A stretch of 7,200 nucleotides of DNA from Betaproteobacteria bacterium (GCA_009922295.1 RFWA01000123.1:1-7200), one strand, 5' to 3'. Positions 1 to 6,875 are shown, numbered from the stretch's first letter. Notes: a model not told the origin generated them from the letters alone. Numbers and translations: made by a program.

Positions 1-907
1 GGCGACTCGCCAACCTTCGATCAACTGACGTGGTTTCAAAACGCCGACAAGTTGCAAGAACACCAACAAAATCTGGATCGGCGACCGGGATCGCAGACAG
101 CAGTGCCTCTGTATATGGGTGTTTTGGATTCAGGAACAGATCTTCAACATCAGCTATCTCGACGATCTTGCCAAGATACATTACCGCGACGCGATTGCTG
201 ATATGACGCACTATCGACAGGTCATGCGCGATGAAAAGATAGGCAAGACCAAGCTCTGCCTGCAGGTCCTGCAGCAGGTTCACCACTTGCGCCTGGGTCG
301 ACACGTCGAGCGCCGAGACTGGCTCGTCTGCGACGATGAAGCTCGGATTGAGTGCGAGCGCACGTGCAATGCCAATGCGTTGCCGTTGACCGCCCGACAA
401 CTCATGCGGAAAGCGTTTTGCGTATTCGGCGGCAAGCCCGACGGCTTTGAGCAGCACTGCCACCCGATCCTCACGTTCTCCGCGATTCAGGATGCCACGC
501 ACCCGCAGCGGCTCCGCCACTATTTCCCCGATTGGCATACGCGGGTCGAGCGAAGAATACGGATCCTGAAAGATGAACTGCATGTCCTGCCGCAGTACTT
601 TCATATCGCGTCGATTCAAATCTGTGACACTGACCATGGTGTCTGCGTCACCGTCCCTGGCCAGCGCGCGACTGCGAAACCGGACTTCACCAGCCGTTGG
701 CGGCAACAAGCGCAACAACGCGCGGCCGGTTGTGCTCTTTCCAGAGCCGCTTTCGCCCACCAGTCCCAGAGTCTCACCGCGCTTGACACTGAGATCAACG
801 CCATCGACGGCTTTGACGTGGCCAACAACGCGTTGCATCCAACCCTGGCGGACAGGAAAGTGTTTTTGAAGCCCGCGTGCTTCGAGTAGCAGTTCGTCAG
901 GCAGCAT
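1..907 (-). CDS. Dpp/Opp-type ABC transporter ATPase, second (DppF-like) subunit, 3' end outside window
   Basis: This cytoplasmic ATPase powers a peptide-class importer as partner of the ATPase encoded just upstream. Translating from the ATG at 907 gives 302 codons with no stop before the window edge, so the gene is partial. Visible motifs are Walker A GESGSGKS (residues 51-58), Q-loop Gln114 in FIFQDP, signature LSGGQ (170-174), Walker B ending in Asp194-Glu195, the switch His228, and the start of the oligopeptide C-terminal domain, HPYTEALL (263-270). The start overlaps the upstream ATPase gene by 11 bp (897-907) and has no clear Shine-Dalgarno site, which points to translational coupling. 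The second-subunit assignment rests on gene order and on the DPYSSLDPR segment after the Q-loop. After residue 279 (IPVADPD, near position 71) the tail no longer resembles the family, and third-position G+C falls, so a frameshift near position 70 is possible. Confidence 0.93.
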   Translation of the reverse strand, partial: MLPDELLLEARGLQKHFPVRQGWMQRVVGHVKAVDGVDLSVKRGETLGLVGESGSGKSTTGRALLRLLPPTAGEVRFRSRALARDGDADTMVSVTDLNRRDMKVLRQDMQFIFQDPYSSLDPRMPIGEIVAEPLRVRGILNRGEREDRVAVLLKAVGLAAEYAKRFPHELSGGQRQRIGIARALALNPSFIVADEPVSALDVSTQAQVVNLLQDLQAELGLAYLFIAHDLSIVRHISNRVAVMYLGKIVEIADVEDLFLNPKHPYTEALLSAIPVADPDFVGVLATCRRFETTSVDRRLASR

Positions 908-1910
908 GGTTGGACAGTTTCACGATCGAATGGTGCAGAAAACATGCGACTTTCCGGTCTGGGGCAACCTGCACCGAAGCCGGCTCCGCGGTACGGCAGA
1001 CTGGCAGCGCCTGCGCGCACCGGGGCGCGAAGGCGCATCCATCGATAACTTCAGTGGGCCGTGGCACCGCGCCTTCAATGGTTTCGAGGCGTCCGCGCGA
1101 CCGTGTAGTAATTGAAGGAACGGATCTAAGGAGACCCCTGGTGTAGGGATGCAGTGGCGAACGAAAGATGTCCCGCACCGGTGCCTGTTCGACGATGGCG
1201 CCGCGGTACATGATGATCACGTCGTCTGCGGATTGAGCAACAACCCCAAGATCGTGTGTGATGAACATGATCGAGCCCGAGAAATCACGGCGCAGATCGT
1301 TCATCAGATCCAGCACTTGCGCCTGGATCGTCACATCCAGCGCGGTGGTCGGCTCGTCGGCGATCAAGAGTGACGGGTTGCAGATGAGCGCCATGGCAAT
1401 CATCGCTCGCTGTCGCATGCCTCCGGAAAGGTTGCTCGTGTACTCGTCGAAGCGCTGGTGTGGTGCAGCGATACCCACAGCCGCCAATCCGGCGATCGCG
1501 AGCTCCTTGGCTTGTTTGCGAGATATTTTGCGGTGGATTAGCAAGGACTCACAAATCTGGTCGCCGATGGTCAGCACTGGATTGAGTGCGGTCATGGGTT
1601 CCTGGAAGATCATGGCGATTTCGTTGCCACGAATCGCGTTAAGACGTTTACCACCTTCTGGCAGCTTGAGCAGATCTACCGGCCCGTCCGCAGACTGAAA
1701 CAGTATTTCTCCAGACTCGATCCATCCCGGCGGTTCGATCAGATGCAAAATAGCGCGCGATGTGACTGATTTGCCGCAACCACTTTCACCCACGACGCCG
1801 AGTGTGCGCGACGGCGCAATCGAGAAACTGACGCCATCGACGGCACGGGCGATGCCAGAAGCGGTCATGAAATTGACCCTCAGATCCTTGACCTCCAGCA
1901 CTGCGGTCAT
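897..1910 (-). CDS. Dpp/Opp-type ABC transporter ATPase, first (DppD-like) subunit
   Basis: A 337-residue ATPase that should pair with the downstream ATPase to drive import through the two permeases. Motifs in order are Walker A GESGCGKS (41-48), Q-loop Gln103 in MIFQEPMTALNP, signature LSGGM (161-165), Walker B LLIADEP (181-187) with Glu186, and the H-loop His219. The oligopeptide-transporter C-terminal domain begins at HPYTRGLL (254-261) and carries four cysteines: C292, C298, C305 and C323. That spacing matches the Cys set reported to bind a [4Fe-4S] cluster in some Dpp ATPase structures. A cluster here is inference. Length is normal for the family. The ATG lies in an ATGA overlap with the stop of the upstream permease (1907-1910), so translation is probably coupled. 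No residue expected in an active ATPase is missing. Confidence 0.97.
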   Translation of the reverse strand: MTAVLEVKDLRVNFMTASGIARAVDGVSFSIAPSRTLGVVGESGCGKSVTSRAILHLIEPPGWIESGEILFQSADGPVDLLKLPEGGKRLNAIRGNEIAMIFQEPMTALNPVLTIGDQICESLLIHRKISRKQAKELAIAGLAAVGIAAPHQRFDEYTSNLSGGMRQRAMIAMALICNPSLLIADEPTTALDVTIQAQVLDLMNDLRRDFSGSIMFITHDLGVVAQSADDVIIMYRGAIVEQAPVRDIFRSPLHPYTRGLLRSVPSITTRSRGRLETIEGAVPRPTEVIDGCAFAPRCAQALPVCRTAEPASVQVAPDRKVACFLHHSIVKLSNHAA

Positions 1911-2785
1911 GGCGCGCTGACCATGCGTCGACGCATCATCTTGACCGGCAGTGACCGCCGGCTTCGAAGCTTGGGGTCTAGTGCCTCGTTGAGGCTGTCG
2001 CCCACCAGATTGGCGGCCAGCACGAACAAGGAAAGCGCCAACGCCGGGCCGGCGATCAGGTAAGGTGCACGGGTCATGAAGTTTTTGGCTTCATTGAGCA
2101 TCTGACCCCATTCGGGCATTGGTGGCTGAACACCAAGGCCAAGATAACTGAGCGACGAGGCGCCGATGACAAAACCGGGCAAGGCAATCGTGGCTTTGAC
2201 AATCACTGGCGCCGCGATGTTGTGCAAAACATGGCGCAACAAAATATTGTGCCAGCTCGCGCCCGCTGCAATCGCCGCTTCGACATAAGACTCCTGGCGT
2301 ACGGCCAAGGTGGCGCTGCGCGCGATTCGGACAAAATTCGGCAGTTGCGACAGGCCCAGAGCGATGACAACACCCTTCTCGGACGGACCAACCACAACGA
2401 CGATCACTATCGCGATCATGATGGTGGGGAAAATCAGCATCATGTCAGTCAACCGCATCACAATGGCGTCTCCGAGCCCGCCGCCATAACCAACTGCCAT
2501 GCCGAGCGGGACACCCAGAAGCAGCGCAAACAGCAGGGCAGACGTTGTGATTTGCAGCGTGACCCGGGTCGCCAGTATGACGCGTGACAGGGTGTCCCGG
2601 CCAAACTGATCGGTGCCAAACCAGTGGGTGATCGATGGTGGCAGCAATCCCTCGCCCAGACTCATCTCAAGCGGATCGGTGGGCACGATCCATGGGGCGA
2701 ACAAGGCGACGACATAAAACGCGACAAAAACAACGCCGAAAAATAGGCCAATACGATCGCGCGCATAAAGCTTGAGCAAATTCAT
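1907..2785 (-). CDS. Dpp/Opp-type ABC transporter permease, DppC-like
   Basis: A 292-residue inner-membrane permease, the second transmembrane subunit of the importer. Hydrophobic segments lie at about 14-34, 78-102, 114-133, 139-152, 188-214 and 241-263. Family hallmarks are the N-terminal FGTDQFGRDTLSR stretch (56-68), the EAA coupling loop beginning EAAIAAGAS (169-177) that contacts the ATPases, the LSYLGLGVQPPMPEWG segment (212-227), and the C-terminal DPKLR (270-274). The protein runs 18 residues past DPKLR in a basic tail (RSRRSLP, then MMRRRM), longer than many relatives. The start is 33 bp after the upstream permease stop, with only a weak AGG six bases before the ATG. The stop overlaps the downstream ATPase start by 4 bp. 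Confidence 0.96.
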   Translation of the reverse strand: MNLLKLYARDRIGLFFGVVFVAFYVVALFAPWIVPTDPLEMSLGEGLLPPSITHWFGTDQFGRDTLSRVILATRVTLQITTSALLFALLLGVPLGMAVGYGGGLGDAIVMRLTDMMLIFPTIMIAIVIVVVVGPSEKGVVIALGLSQLPNFVRIARSATLAVRQESYVEAAIAAGASWHNILLRHVLHNIAAPVIVKATIALPGFVIGASSLSYLGLGVQPPMPEWGQMLNEAKNFMTRAPYLIAGPALALSLFVLAANLVGDSLNEALDPKLRSRRSLPVKMMRRRMVSAP

Positions 2786-2818
2786 CAGTGGCCTGTCCGG
2801 TTAATCAATGAGATTCGA

Positions 2819-3739
2819 TCAGTCATGGGACAGCCTTGGGTCCACCCACCGGTAAAGCAGGTCGACAACCAGATTTACCAGGACAAAGATCATGGCAAAG
2901 AAGAAGATGCAGCCTTGGGTGAGGGGCAGATCGCGGGTAAGAATCGAGTCCACCATCAGCCGTCCCAGTCCAGGCCAGTTGAAGATCGACTCCGCGACTG
3001 CGGCCCCGCCGAGCATGCTGCCCAGCCCGAGCCCGAAGAAGGTCATGATGGGCAGCAGCGCGTTGCGCAGCGCATGCTTGAAGACGATGGTATGTTGCGG
3101 CACACCCTTTGCGCGCGCGGTGACTATGAAATCCCGGCCGAGCGCCTCGATCATGCAGGCCCGCACCATACGTGTAAATCCTGCCGCCTGCGCGAAGCCC
3201 AAGATCAGTACGGGCATGATGTAGTGTCGCCATGTTGTCATGCCACCGATCGGCAGCCACCGCAGATACACTCCAAAAAAATAGATCGCGACTATGCCAG
3301 TGACGAAGATCGGTGTGCAGATGCCGATAAGCGAAACAATCGATACACTTTTGTCGAGGGGTCCGCTCCAATACATGGCCGAAATGGAGCCCAGGATCAA
3401 ACTCACCACCATGGCGAACAGCATTGCCCACGCGGCAAGAGCAGCCGTATTGAGCAGGCGCGGGCCGACAATCGAGAGTACCGGTTGCCGCGAGAAGTTC
3501 GAGACGCCGAAGTCTCCGGTGAGCACCTTGCCCATATAGGCGACATATTGCACGCCAAGGGGCAGGTCCAAACCGTAGGCATTGCGAATGCTGGCGACAA
3601 GTTCCTCAGGAGCGCTGTCACCCGCAATCAAGCGTGCCGGATCCCCCGGTATGACATGGAAAAGGCCGAACAAAAACGTCAATAACAGCAAGCCTGCAAC
3701 GACCATGAACACCAGCCGGTTGGCACACATCCTCAACAT
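2819..3739 (-). CDS. Dpp/Opp-type ABC transporter permease, DppB-like
   Basis: A 306-residue inner-membrane permease, the first transmembrane subunit of the importer. I chose the ATG at 3739 because AGGAG (3754-3750) sits ten bases upstream and the product then begins MLRMCANRL, close to the usual DppB N-terminus. A TTG start at 3763 would add eight residues but has no ribosome site. Numbering from the ATG, hydrophobic segments lie at about 8-27, 95-119, 132-155, 173-188, 230-250 and 278-296. Family marks are IPGDPARL (30-37), the coupling-loop stretch DFIVTARAKGV (203-213) followed by KHALRNALLP, ESIFNWPGLGRL (251-262) and the C-terminal WVDPRL. It follows the binding-protein gene after 58 bp and precedes the second permease by 33 bp, fitting a single operon. 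Confidence 0.95.
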   Translation of the reverse strand: MLRMCANRLVFMVVAGLLLLTFLFGLFHVIPGDPARLIAGDSAPEELVASIRNAYGLDLPLGVQYVAYMGKVLTGDFGVSNFSRQPVLSIVGPRLLNTAALAAWAMLFAMVVSLILGSISAMYWSGPLDKSVSIVSLIGICTPIFVTGIVAIYFFGVYLRWLPIGGMTTWRHYIMPVLILGFAQAAGFTRMVRACMIEALGRDFIVTARAKGVPQHTIVFKHALRNALLPIMTFFGLGLGSMLGGAAVAESIFNWPGLGRLMVDSILTRDLPLTQGCIFFFAMIFVLVNLVVDLLYRWVDPRLSHD

Positions 3740-3749
3740 GGATCTTCGG

Positions 3750-3754
3750 CTCCT
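3750..3754 (-). promoter_or_regulatory. Ribosome binding site deciding the DppB-like start
   Basis: On the minus strand the bases read AGGAG, ten bases before the ATG at 3739. The alternative in-frame TTG at 3763 lies upstream of this site and has nothing similar before it, so the site favours the shorter 306-residue product. Confidence 0.7.
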
Positions 3755-3797
3755 ATAGGTCAAGCCAGCGGGCCAGGGATCACGGTTGTCCTGCCTG

Positions 3798-5441
3798 TCA
3801 GCGGTTTATTCCCTGCCGCTTACGCTCGGTCTGGTCGATCCAGGCTGAGGTGCCGTCATAGACGTTCGCTGGCAGGTACACACCGCCATACACATAGGAG
3901 CGCGTCGCATCGGTGAGGTTGAGCGTCGGGAGATAGATCACAGGCGCCAGCTTGAGCAACTCCGCCATCCACAGGCGCACCACTGCCGCGCGTTTGACCG
4001 GATCACTTTCGACATGGGCCAGTTCAGCCAGGCGGTCGGTCTCCGGATTGGAGAAGAACATGCGGTTTGCGCCAGCCGGTTTCCACGCCTTCGTGTGTGT
4101 CATGTACATCATCGGTTCATCTGGATCGGCGGTCGGAACAGTCCAAGAAAGAATTGCAAGGTCGTACTTCGCATCTTTAGGGCCAACCGAAAGCGCGGCG
4201 CTGAACGTCGCGCTCTCGAGTACGACCAGCTCGATCTTGATACCGAGTTTTTCAAGGAATGTTTTCATTAACTGGGCGATCTCATAGTCGCCGACGCCAG
4301 CTTTGCGTCCGTACAGTTTCAGCGACAGTACCTTGCCCTGGGCGTCCTCGACAAAACCGTCGCCGTTCCGGTCCTCGTAACCAGCCTCCTTGAGCATGCT
4401 GCGCGCCCTCGCAAGGTCGAACGGAAAGATCGTATCCTTGCCAGGTTCGCGCATGTCGGCGAAGCCGAACACGCCAGGCGACAGGGTGGGTGCCCTGGAC
4501 AGGGTCGCGCCGGTTCCAGCAAAGACCGACTTGATAATGCCCGCCTTGTCGGTTGCGTAGTTGAGCGCCTGCCGCAACTTCGGGTCGTCGAGCGGCTTCG
4601 CCTGGTTGTTGATGACCACATAGTGCTGCTGCAGGCTCGAAATGGTCCGCAGCGAGATCGTCTTTTCCTTTGTCAATCGTGGCACCTCAAAACTCGGAAC
4701 GCCAGCCACCCTGTCGACGTCGCCGCTTTCCAGCATAGCCAAGCGCGTCGTCGCGTCGGGCACGAAAAGGATTCGAATGCTGTCAAGATAAGGCTTGCCC
4801 TTTTGCCAATACTTGTCGTTTCGCTTGAACAGCACGGAAACGCCCTTTGTGTATTCCGTCTGGACAAATGGACCGGTGCCCACGATGTTGCTACCCAGCC
4901 CTTCTTCACCCTTGGCCTTGTAGGCAGTCGGACTGAAGATGCACATGGTTCGGTAGGCGAGATTGGGAAGCAGTGCAGCCGACGGCGCCGACATTTGGAA
5001 TGAGACTTGAAATTCGTTGTCCGCGACAACTTTTTGTAGCCCTTCAAGCAGGCTTACATAGAGGAATTTCTTGGCCAGCGCCTCATTGAAGACGGCGGCC
5101 ACCGCTTCAGCATTGAACGCTGTTCCGTCATGGAACTTCACGCCTTGACGCAACTTGAAGGTCATGGTTTTTCTGTCTGCGGAGGCGCTCCAGCTTTCAG
5201 CAAGCAGCGGGCGAATTTCCCGTTCCGCCGTTAGCTCAACCAGCGTCTCGCAGGAGTTGAGGTAAACATCCATGCCTTGTGCGTCGGTGTTTCGACCGGG
5301 GAACATCGTCTTGTCGAGTTGCCCGGTCAGCACCAGCTCGCCACCATATTGCGGCTTTGGCTGCTGCGCCATGGCCGGCATGGCAAGCATCGCGCACAAT
5401 GTGATTAGGCTGGCGCCGATGAAATTGATCCGCCTGTTCAT
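3798..5441 (-). CDS. Extracellular solute-binding protein, family 5 (peptide/opine/nickel class)
   Basis: A 547-residue periplasmic binding protein that should capture the substrate and deliver it to the two permeases. It begins with a Sec signal peptide: basic MNRR, a hydrophobic core, then AMA|QQ, giving predicted cleavage after residue 25. There is no lipobox cysteine at that site, so it should be soluble. Family-5 features are YGGELVLTG (32-40), the segment around LAESWSASADRKTMTFKLR (80-98) followed by GVKFHDGT, VGTGPF (187-192), KLRQALNYATD (288-298) and an ADPDEP stretch at 438-443. The last lies near the region where DppA and OppA place the acidic residue that binds the peptide amino group (family knowledge). 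Peptide binding is therefore possible, but opines or other solutes are not excluded. AAGGAG lies seven bases before the ATG. It is the first gene of the operon and often the most highly expressed. Confidence 0.97.
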   Translation of the reverse strand: MNRRINFIGASLITLCAMLAMPAMAQQPKPQYGGELVLTGQLDKTMFPGRNTDAQGMDVYLNSCETLVELTAEREIRPLLAESWSASADRKTMTFKLRQGVKFHDGTAFNAEAVAAVFNEALAKKFLYVSLLEGLQKVVADNEFQVSFQMSAPSAALLPNLAYRTMCIFSPTAYKAKGEEGLGSNIVGTGPFVQTEYTKGVSVLFKRNDKYWQKGKPYLDSIRILFVPDATTRLAMLESGDVDRVAGVPSFEVPRLTKEKTISLRTISSLQQHYVVINNQAKPLDDPKLRQALNYATDKAGIIKSVFAGTGATLSRAPTLSPGVFGFADMREPGKDTIFPFDLARARSMLKEAGYEDRNGDGFVEDAQGKVLSLKLYGRKAGVGDYEIAQLMKTFLEKLGIKIELVVLESATFSAALSVGPKDAKYDLAILSWTVPTADPDEPMMYMTHTKAWKPAGANRMFFSNPETDRLAELAHVESDPVKRAAVVRLWMAELLKLAPVIYLPTLNLTDATRSYVYGGVYLPANVYDGTSAWIDQTERKRQGINR

Positions 5442-5448
5442 TCATTTT

Positions 5449-5454
5449 CTCCTT
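5449..5454 (-). promoter_or_regulatory. Ribosome binding site of the solute-binding protein gene
   Basis: The minus strand reads AAGGAG followed by seven bases and the ATG at 5441. It is the strongest Shine-Dalgarno match in the operon, which fits the need for excess binding protein. A second ATG (5445-5443) lies closer to the site, but it opens another frame that gives no recognisable protein. Confidence 0.8.
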
Positions 5455-5465
5455 GTATCGCACCT

Positions 5466-5494
5466 GCGCTGCTCTGACATTCAAAGAGTAGCGC
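5466..5494. repeat. Inverted repeat, 10-bp arms, in the transporter-operon leader
   Basis: The arms GCGCTGCTCT (5466-5475) and AGAGTAGCGC (5485-5494) pair with a single mismatch around a 9-base spacer. The repeat ends 11 bases before the AAGGAG of the solute-binding protein gene. It may be an operator, or a hairpin in the 5' leader of the operon mRNA. No T-tract follows, so it does not look like a terminator. Confidence 0.6.
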
Positions 5495-5511
5495 CCGGCG
5501 CCGGTTGTCAA
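5485..5511 (-). promoter_or_regulatory. Possible promoter of the ABC transporter operon
   Basis: On the minus strand an exact TTGACA (5511-5506) could be a -35 box, with TACTCT (5490-5485) as a weak -10 box after 15 bp. The spacing is short and the -10 matches only three of six consensus bases, so this is tentative. The perfect palindrome CCGGCGCCGG (5495-5504) fills most of the spacer, and a larger inverted repeat covers the -10 box. A regulator bound there would directly affect RNA polymerase (inference). Confidence 0.25.
5495..5504. repeat. Perfect 10-bp palindrome CCGGCGCCGG
   Basis: A perfect palindrome that directly abuts the 5466-5494 inverted repeat and lies just inside the possible TTGACA box. 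Its position suggests a control site, but a G+C-rich 10-bp palindrome can also arise by chance in this kind of genome. Confidence 0.35.
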
Positions 5512-5638
5512 ACATGTTGAACCCCTGAGTGTTCACCGCGCTGCGCCATGACCGAAGCTGCCGATGAACGACGACTACAGCCACCCTGTAAGACAGTGAG
5601 CTGCTTTGATTTTTACGCCGCAATGATCCGATTCAAGT

Positions 5639-5666
5639 CCATCACAACTGATGAATAATGTGATGG
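5639..5666. promoter_or_regulatory. Candidate operator: CCATCACA-N12-TGTGATGG
   Basis: A perfect 8-bp inverted repeat separated by 12 bases, near the middle of the region between the divergent transporter operon and dehydrogenase gene. The symmetry and placement fit a dimeric regulator that could control both directions. The half-sites resemble an inside-out CRP site (TCACA outside, TGTGA inside), so it is not a standard CRP box. No regulator gene is in view, so the binding protein is unknown. Confidence 0.5.
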
Positions 5667-5765
5667 CTGCGCAGGTCGACTGACACAGTAGCCATGAAAT
5701 CTTCTGTTACCTGCAAAGCAATTATGTCCTACAGTGCGCCGTTGTGCGAGTGATACTTGCTGATT

Positions 5766-5782
5766 CGCCAAAACCGTTGGCG
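5766..5782. promoter_or_regulatory. Inverted repeat CGCCAA-N5-TTGGCG before the dehydrogenase start
   Basis: A perfect 6-bp inverted repeat with a 5-base spacer ends seven bases before the ATG at 5790. It may be an operator overlapping the translation start region or an mRNA hairpin. If it is regulatory, translation from 5790 or 5814 is more likely than from the TTG at 5757, which would place the repeat inside the coding region. Confidence 0.4.
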
Positions 5783-5789
5783 CTACCAA

Positions 5790-6875
5790 ATGACAACTTC
5801 CGGGAACCCAAAGATGCAAGCTTCGCCCAGTGAGATTGTTTTCATCACCTCGCCACTTGAAGCGGAGAATGCGGAACTGATCCGATCCGCGTGTGGTACC
5901 CGCGCGGAACTGATCTACGACCCAGACCTGTTTCCTCCAACCCGTTATCAGGGCGATCACAAGGGTATTGATGGTTTTGCCCGCACGCCCGAGCAAGAAA
6001 AGCGCTGGCGTGCGCATTTGGCTCGCGCCACCATATTGTGGGACTTTCCGTCTGGCGCGCCAGCCAAGGGTGGCGGCTTGGTGCTGGCACCGCTGGTGCG
6101 CTGGGTACAGACCACGAGTTCCGGCGTCGGTACCATGGTGCATGGCCTTGGACTCGCCGACAGTGACCTCATTGTGACGACGGCGCGCGGCGTTCACGCG
6201 GACGCCCTGGCCGAATTCGCCATGATGTGTTTGCTGGCCCACGCCAAGGACCTGCCGCGCATGATCAGCGGCCAGCAAGCCAGGCGCTGGGAGCGTTACT
6301 GCGGTCGCGATCTTGTCGGCGCGACGCTACTTGTGATCGGGGCCGGGCAGGTTGGTGCTCAGATCGGCAAGGTCGCGAAGGCTTTCGGTCTGCACGTGCT
6401 CGCGCTAGTCAATCACAAGGGCCCGGATCGAGCGGCGGCACTTAACGCGGACGCTGTGTACGGGCCGAGCGAACTGCATCACGCGCTTGGCCAGGCAGAC
6501 TATGTCGTGCTTGCGTTGCCACATACGCCCCAGACCGAACGCTTGATTGACGCGCGCGCTTTCGCCGCCATGAGACCGGGCGTAGCGCTCATCAATATCG
6601 CACGCGGACTGGTGGTGGACGAAGACGCGTTGATCACCAACCTTAGGAGCGGCCATATTTCCTTTGCCGGGCTCGATGTGGCGACAATTGAACCGCTACC
6701 GGACTCGTCGCCCCTTTGGAGCTTGCCCAACGTGCTGATCAGCCCCCATTCGGCCAGCACGGCGCCCAGCGAGAACCGTAAGATTGTCAAAATATTCTGT
6801 GGTAATTTAGACGCGTATCTCGCCGGGCGGCCAAACGACATGGTCAACACGCTCGATAAAAAGCGCCGTTACTAA
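5790..6875 (+). CDS. D-isomer-specific 2-hydroxyacid dehydrogenase family protein
   Basis: A cytoplasmic NAD(P)-dependent enzyme that should interconvert a D-2-hydroxyacid and its 2-oxoacid. Taking the ATG at 5790 (361 residues), the Rossmann motif is GAGQVG (184-189). The catalytic set is Arg272 in NIARGLVVDEDAL, Glu301 in IEPLPDSSPLW, and His320 in LISPHSAS. The upstream TTSSGVG stretch (108-114) and the RGVHADALAEFAM segment are also typical of the family. After the second beta strand the sequence reads ALVNHKG, with no aspartate where NAD-specific members usually have one, so NADPH use is plausible (inference). The start is uncertain: TTG 5757, ATG 5790 and ATG 5814 are all in frame, a TGA at 5751 bounds them, and none has a strong ribosome site. 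The recognisable family homology begins near SEIVFITSPLE. The gene stands alone and is divergent from the ABC operon, so it may act on the imported compound. The substrate is not readable. Confidence 0.93.
   Translation: MTTSGNPKMQASPSEIVFITSPLEAENAELIRSACGTRAELIYDPDLFPPTRYQGDHKGIDGFARTPEQEKRWRAHLARATILWDFPSGAPAKGGGLVLAPLVRWVQTTSSGVGTMVHGLGLADSDLIVTTARGVHADALAEFAMMCLLAHAKDLPRMISGQQARRWERYCGRDLVGATLLVIGAGQVGAQIGKVAKAFGLHVLALVNHKGPDRAAALNADAVYGPSELHHALGQADYVVLALPHTPQTERLIDARAFAAMRPGVALINIARGLVVDEDALITNLRSGHISFAGLDVATIEPLPDSSPLWSLPNVLISPHSASTAPSENRKIVKIFCGNLDAYLAGRPNDMVNTLDKKRRY

Larger units (their letters stand above)
5442..5789. other. Divergent intergenic control region
   Basis: About 350 bp between the minus-strand transporter operon and the plus-strand dehydrogenase gene. 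It holds the ribosome site of the binding-protein gene, a possible TTGACA promoter element facing the operon, three inverted repeats and one short palindrome. For the plus direction I see no convincing -35/-10 pair; CTGACA at 5680-5685 has no good partner. A 36-codon open frame at 5548-5658 lacks a ribosome site and resembles nothing I know. Confidence 0.75.

Noticed and set aside
119..889. 256-codon open frame on the plus strand
   Set aside because: It is antisense to the DppF-like ATPase, which has all ATPase motifs in the minus frame.
290..1365. Similar sequence around 290-335 and 1310-1365
   Set aside because: This reflects the conserved Walker B and D-loop region of two paralogous ATPase genes. 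It is not a mobile or regulatory repeat.
2825..3685. 286-codon open frame on the plus strand
   Set aside because: It lies wholly antisense to the DppB-like permease, whose protein shows clear family motifs. The plus-strand translation is low in hydrophobic structure and resembles nothing known, so it is a codon-bias shadow.
5548..5658. 36-codon open frame in the divergent region (begins MTEAADERRL)
   Set aside because: There is no ribosome site and no recognisable protein, and its end overlaps the inverted repeat at 5639-5666. A frame this short is expected by chance.
5613..6278. 221-codon open frame on the minus strand
   Set aside because: It is antisense to the dehydrogenase gene and extends into the control region. 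It has no recognisable motif and conflicts with the well-supported plus-strand enzyme.
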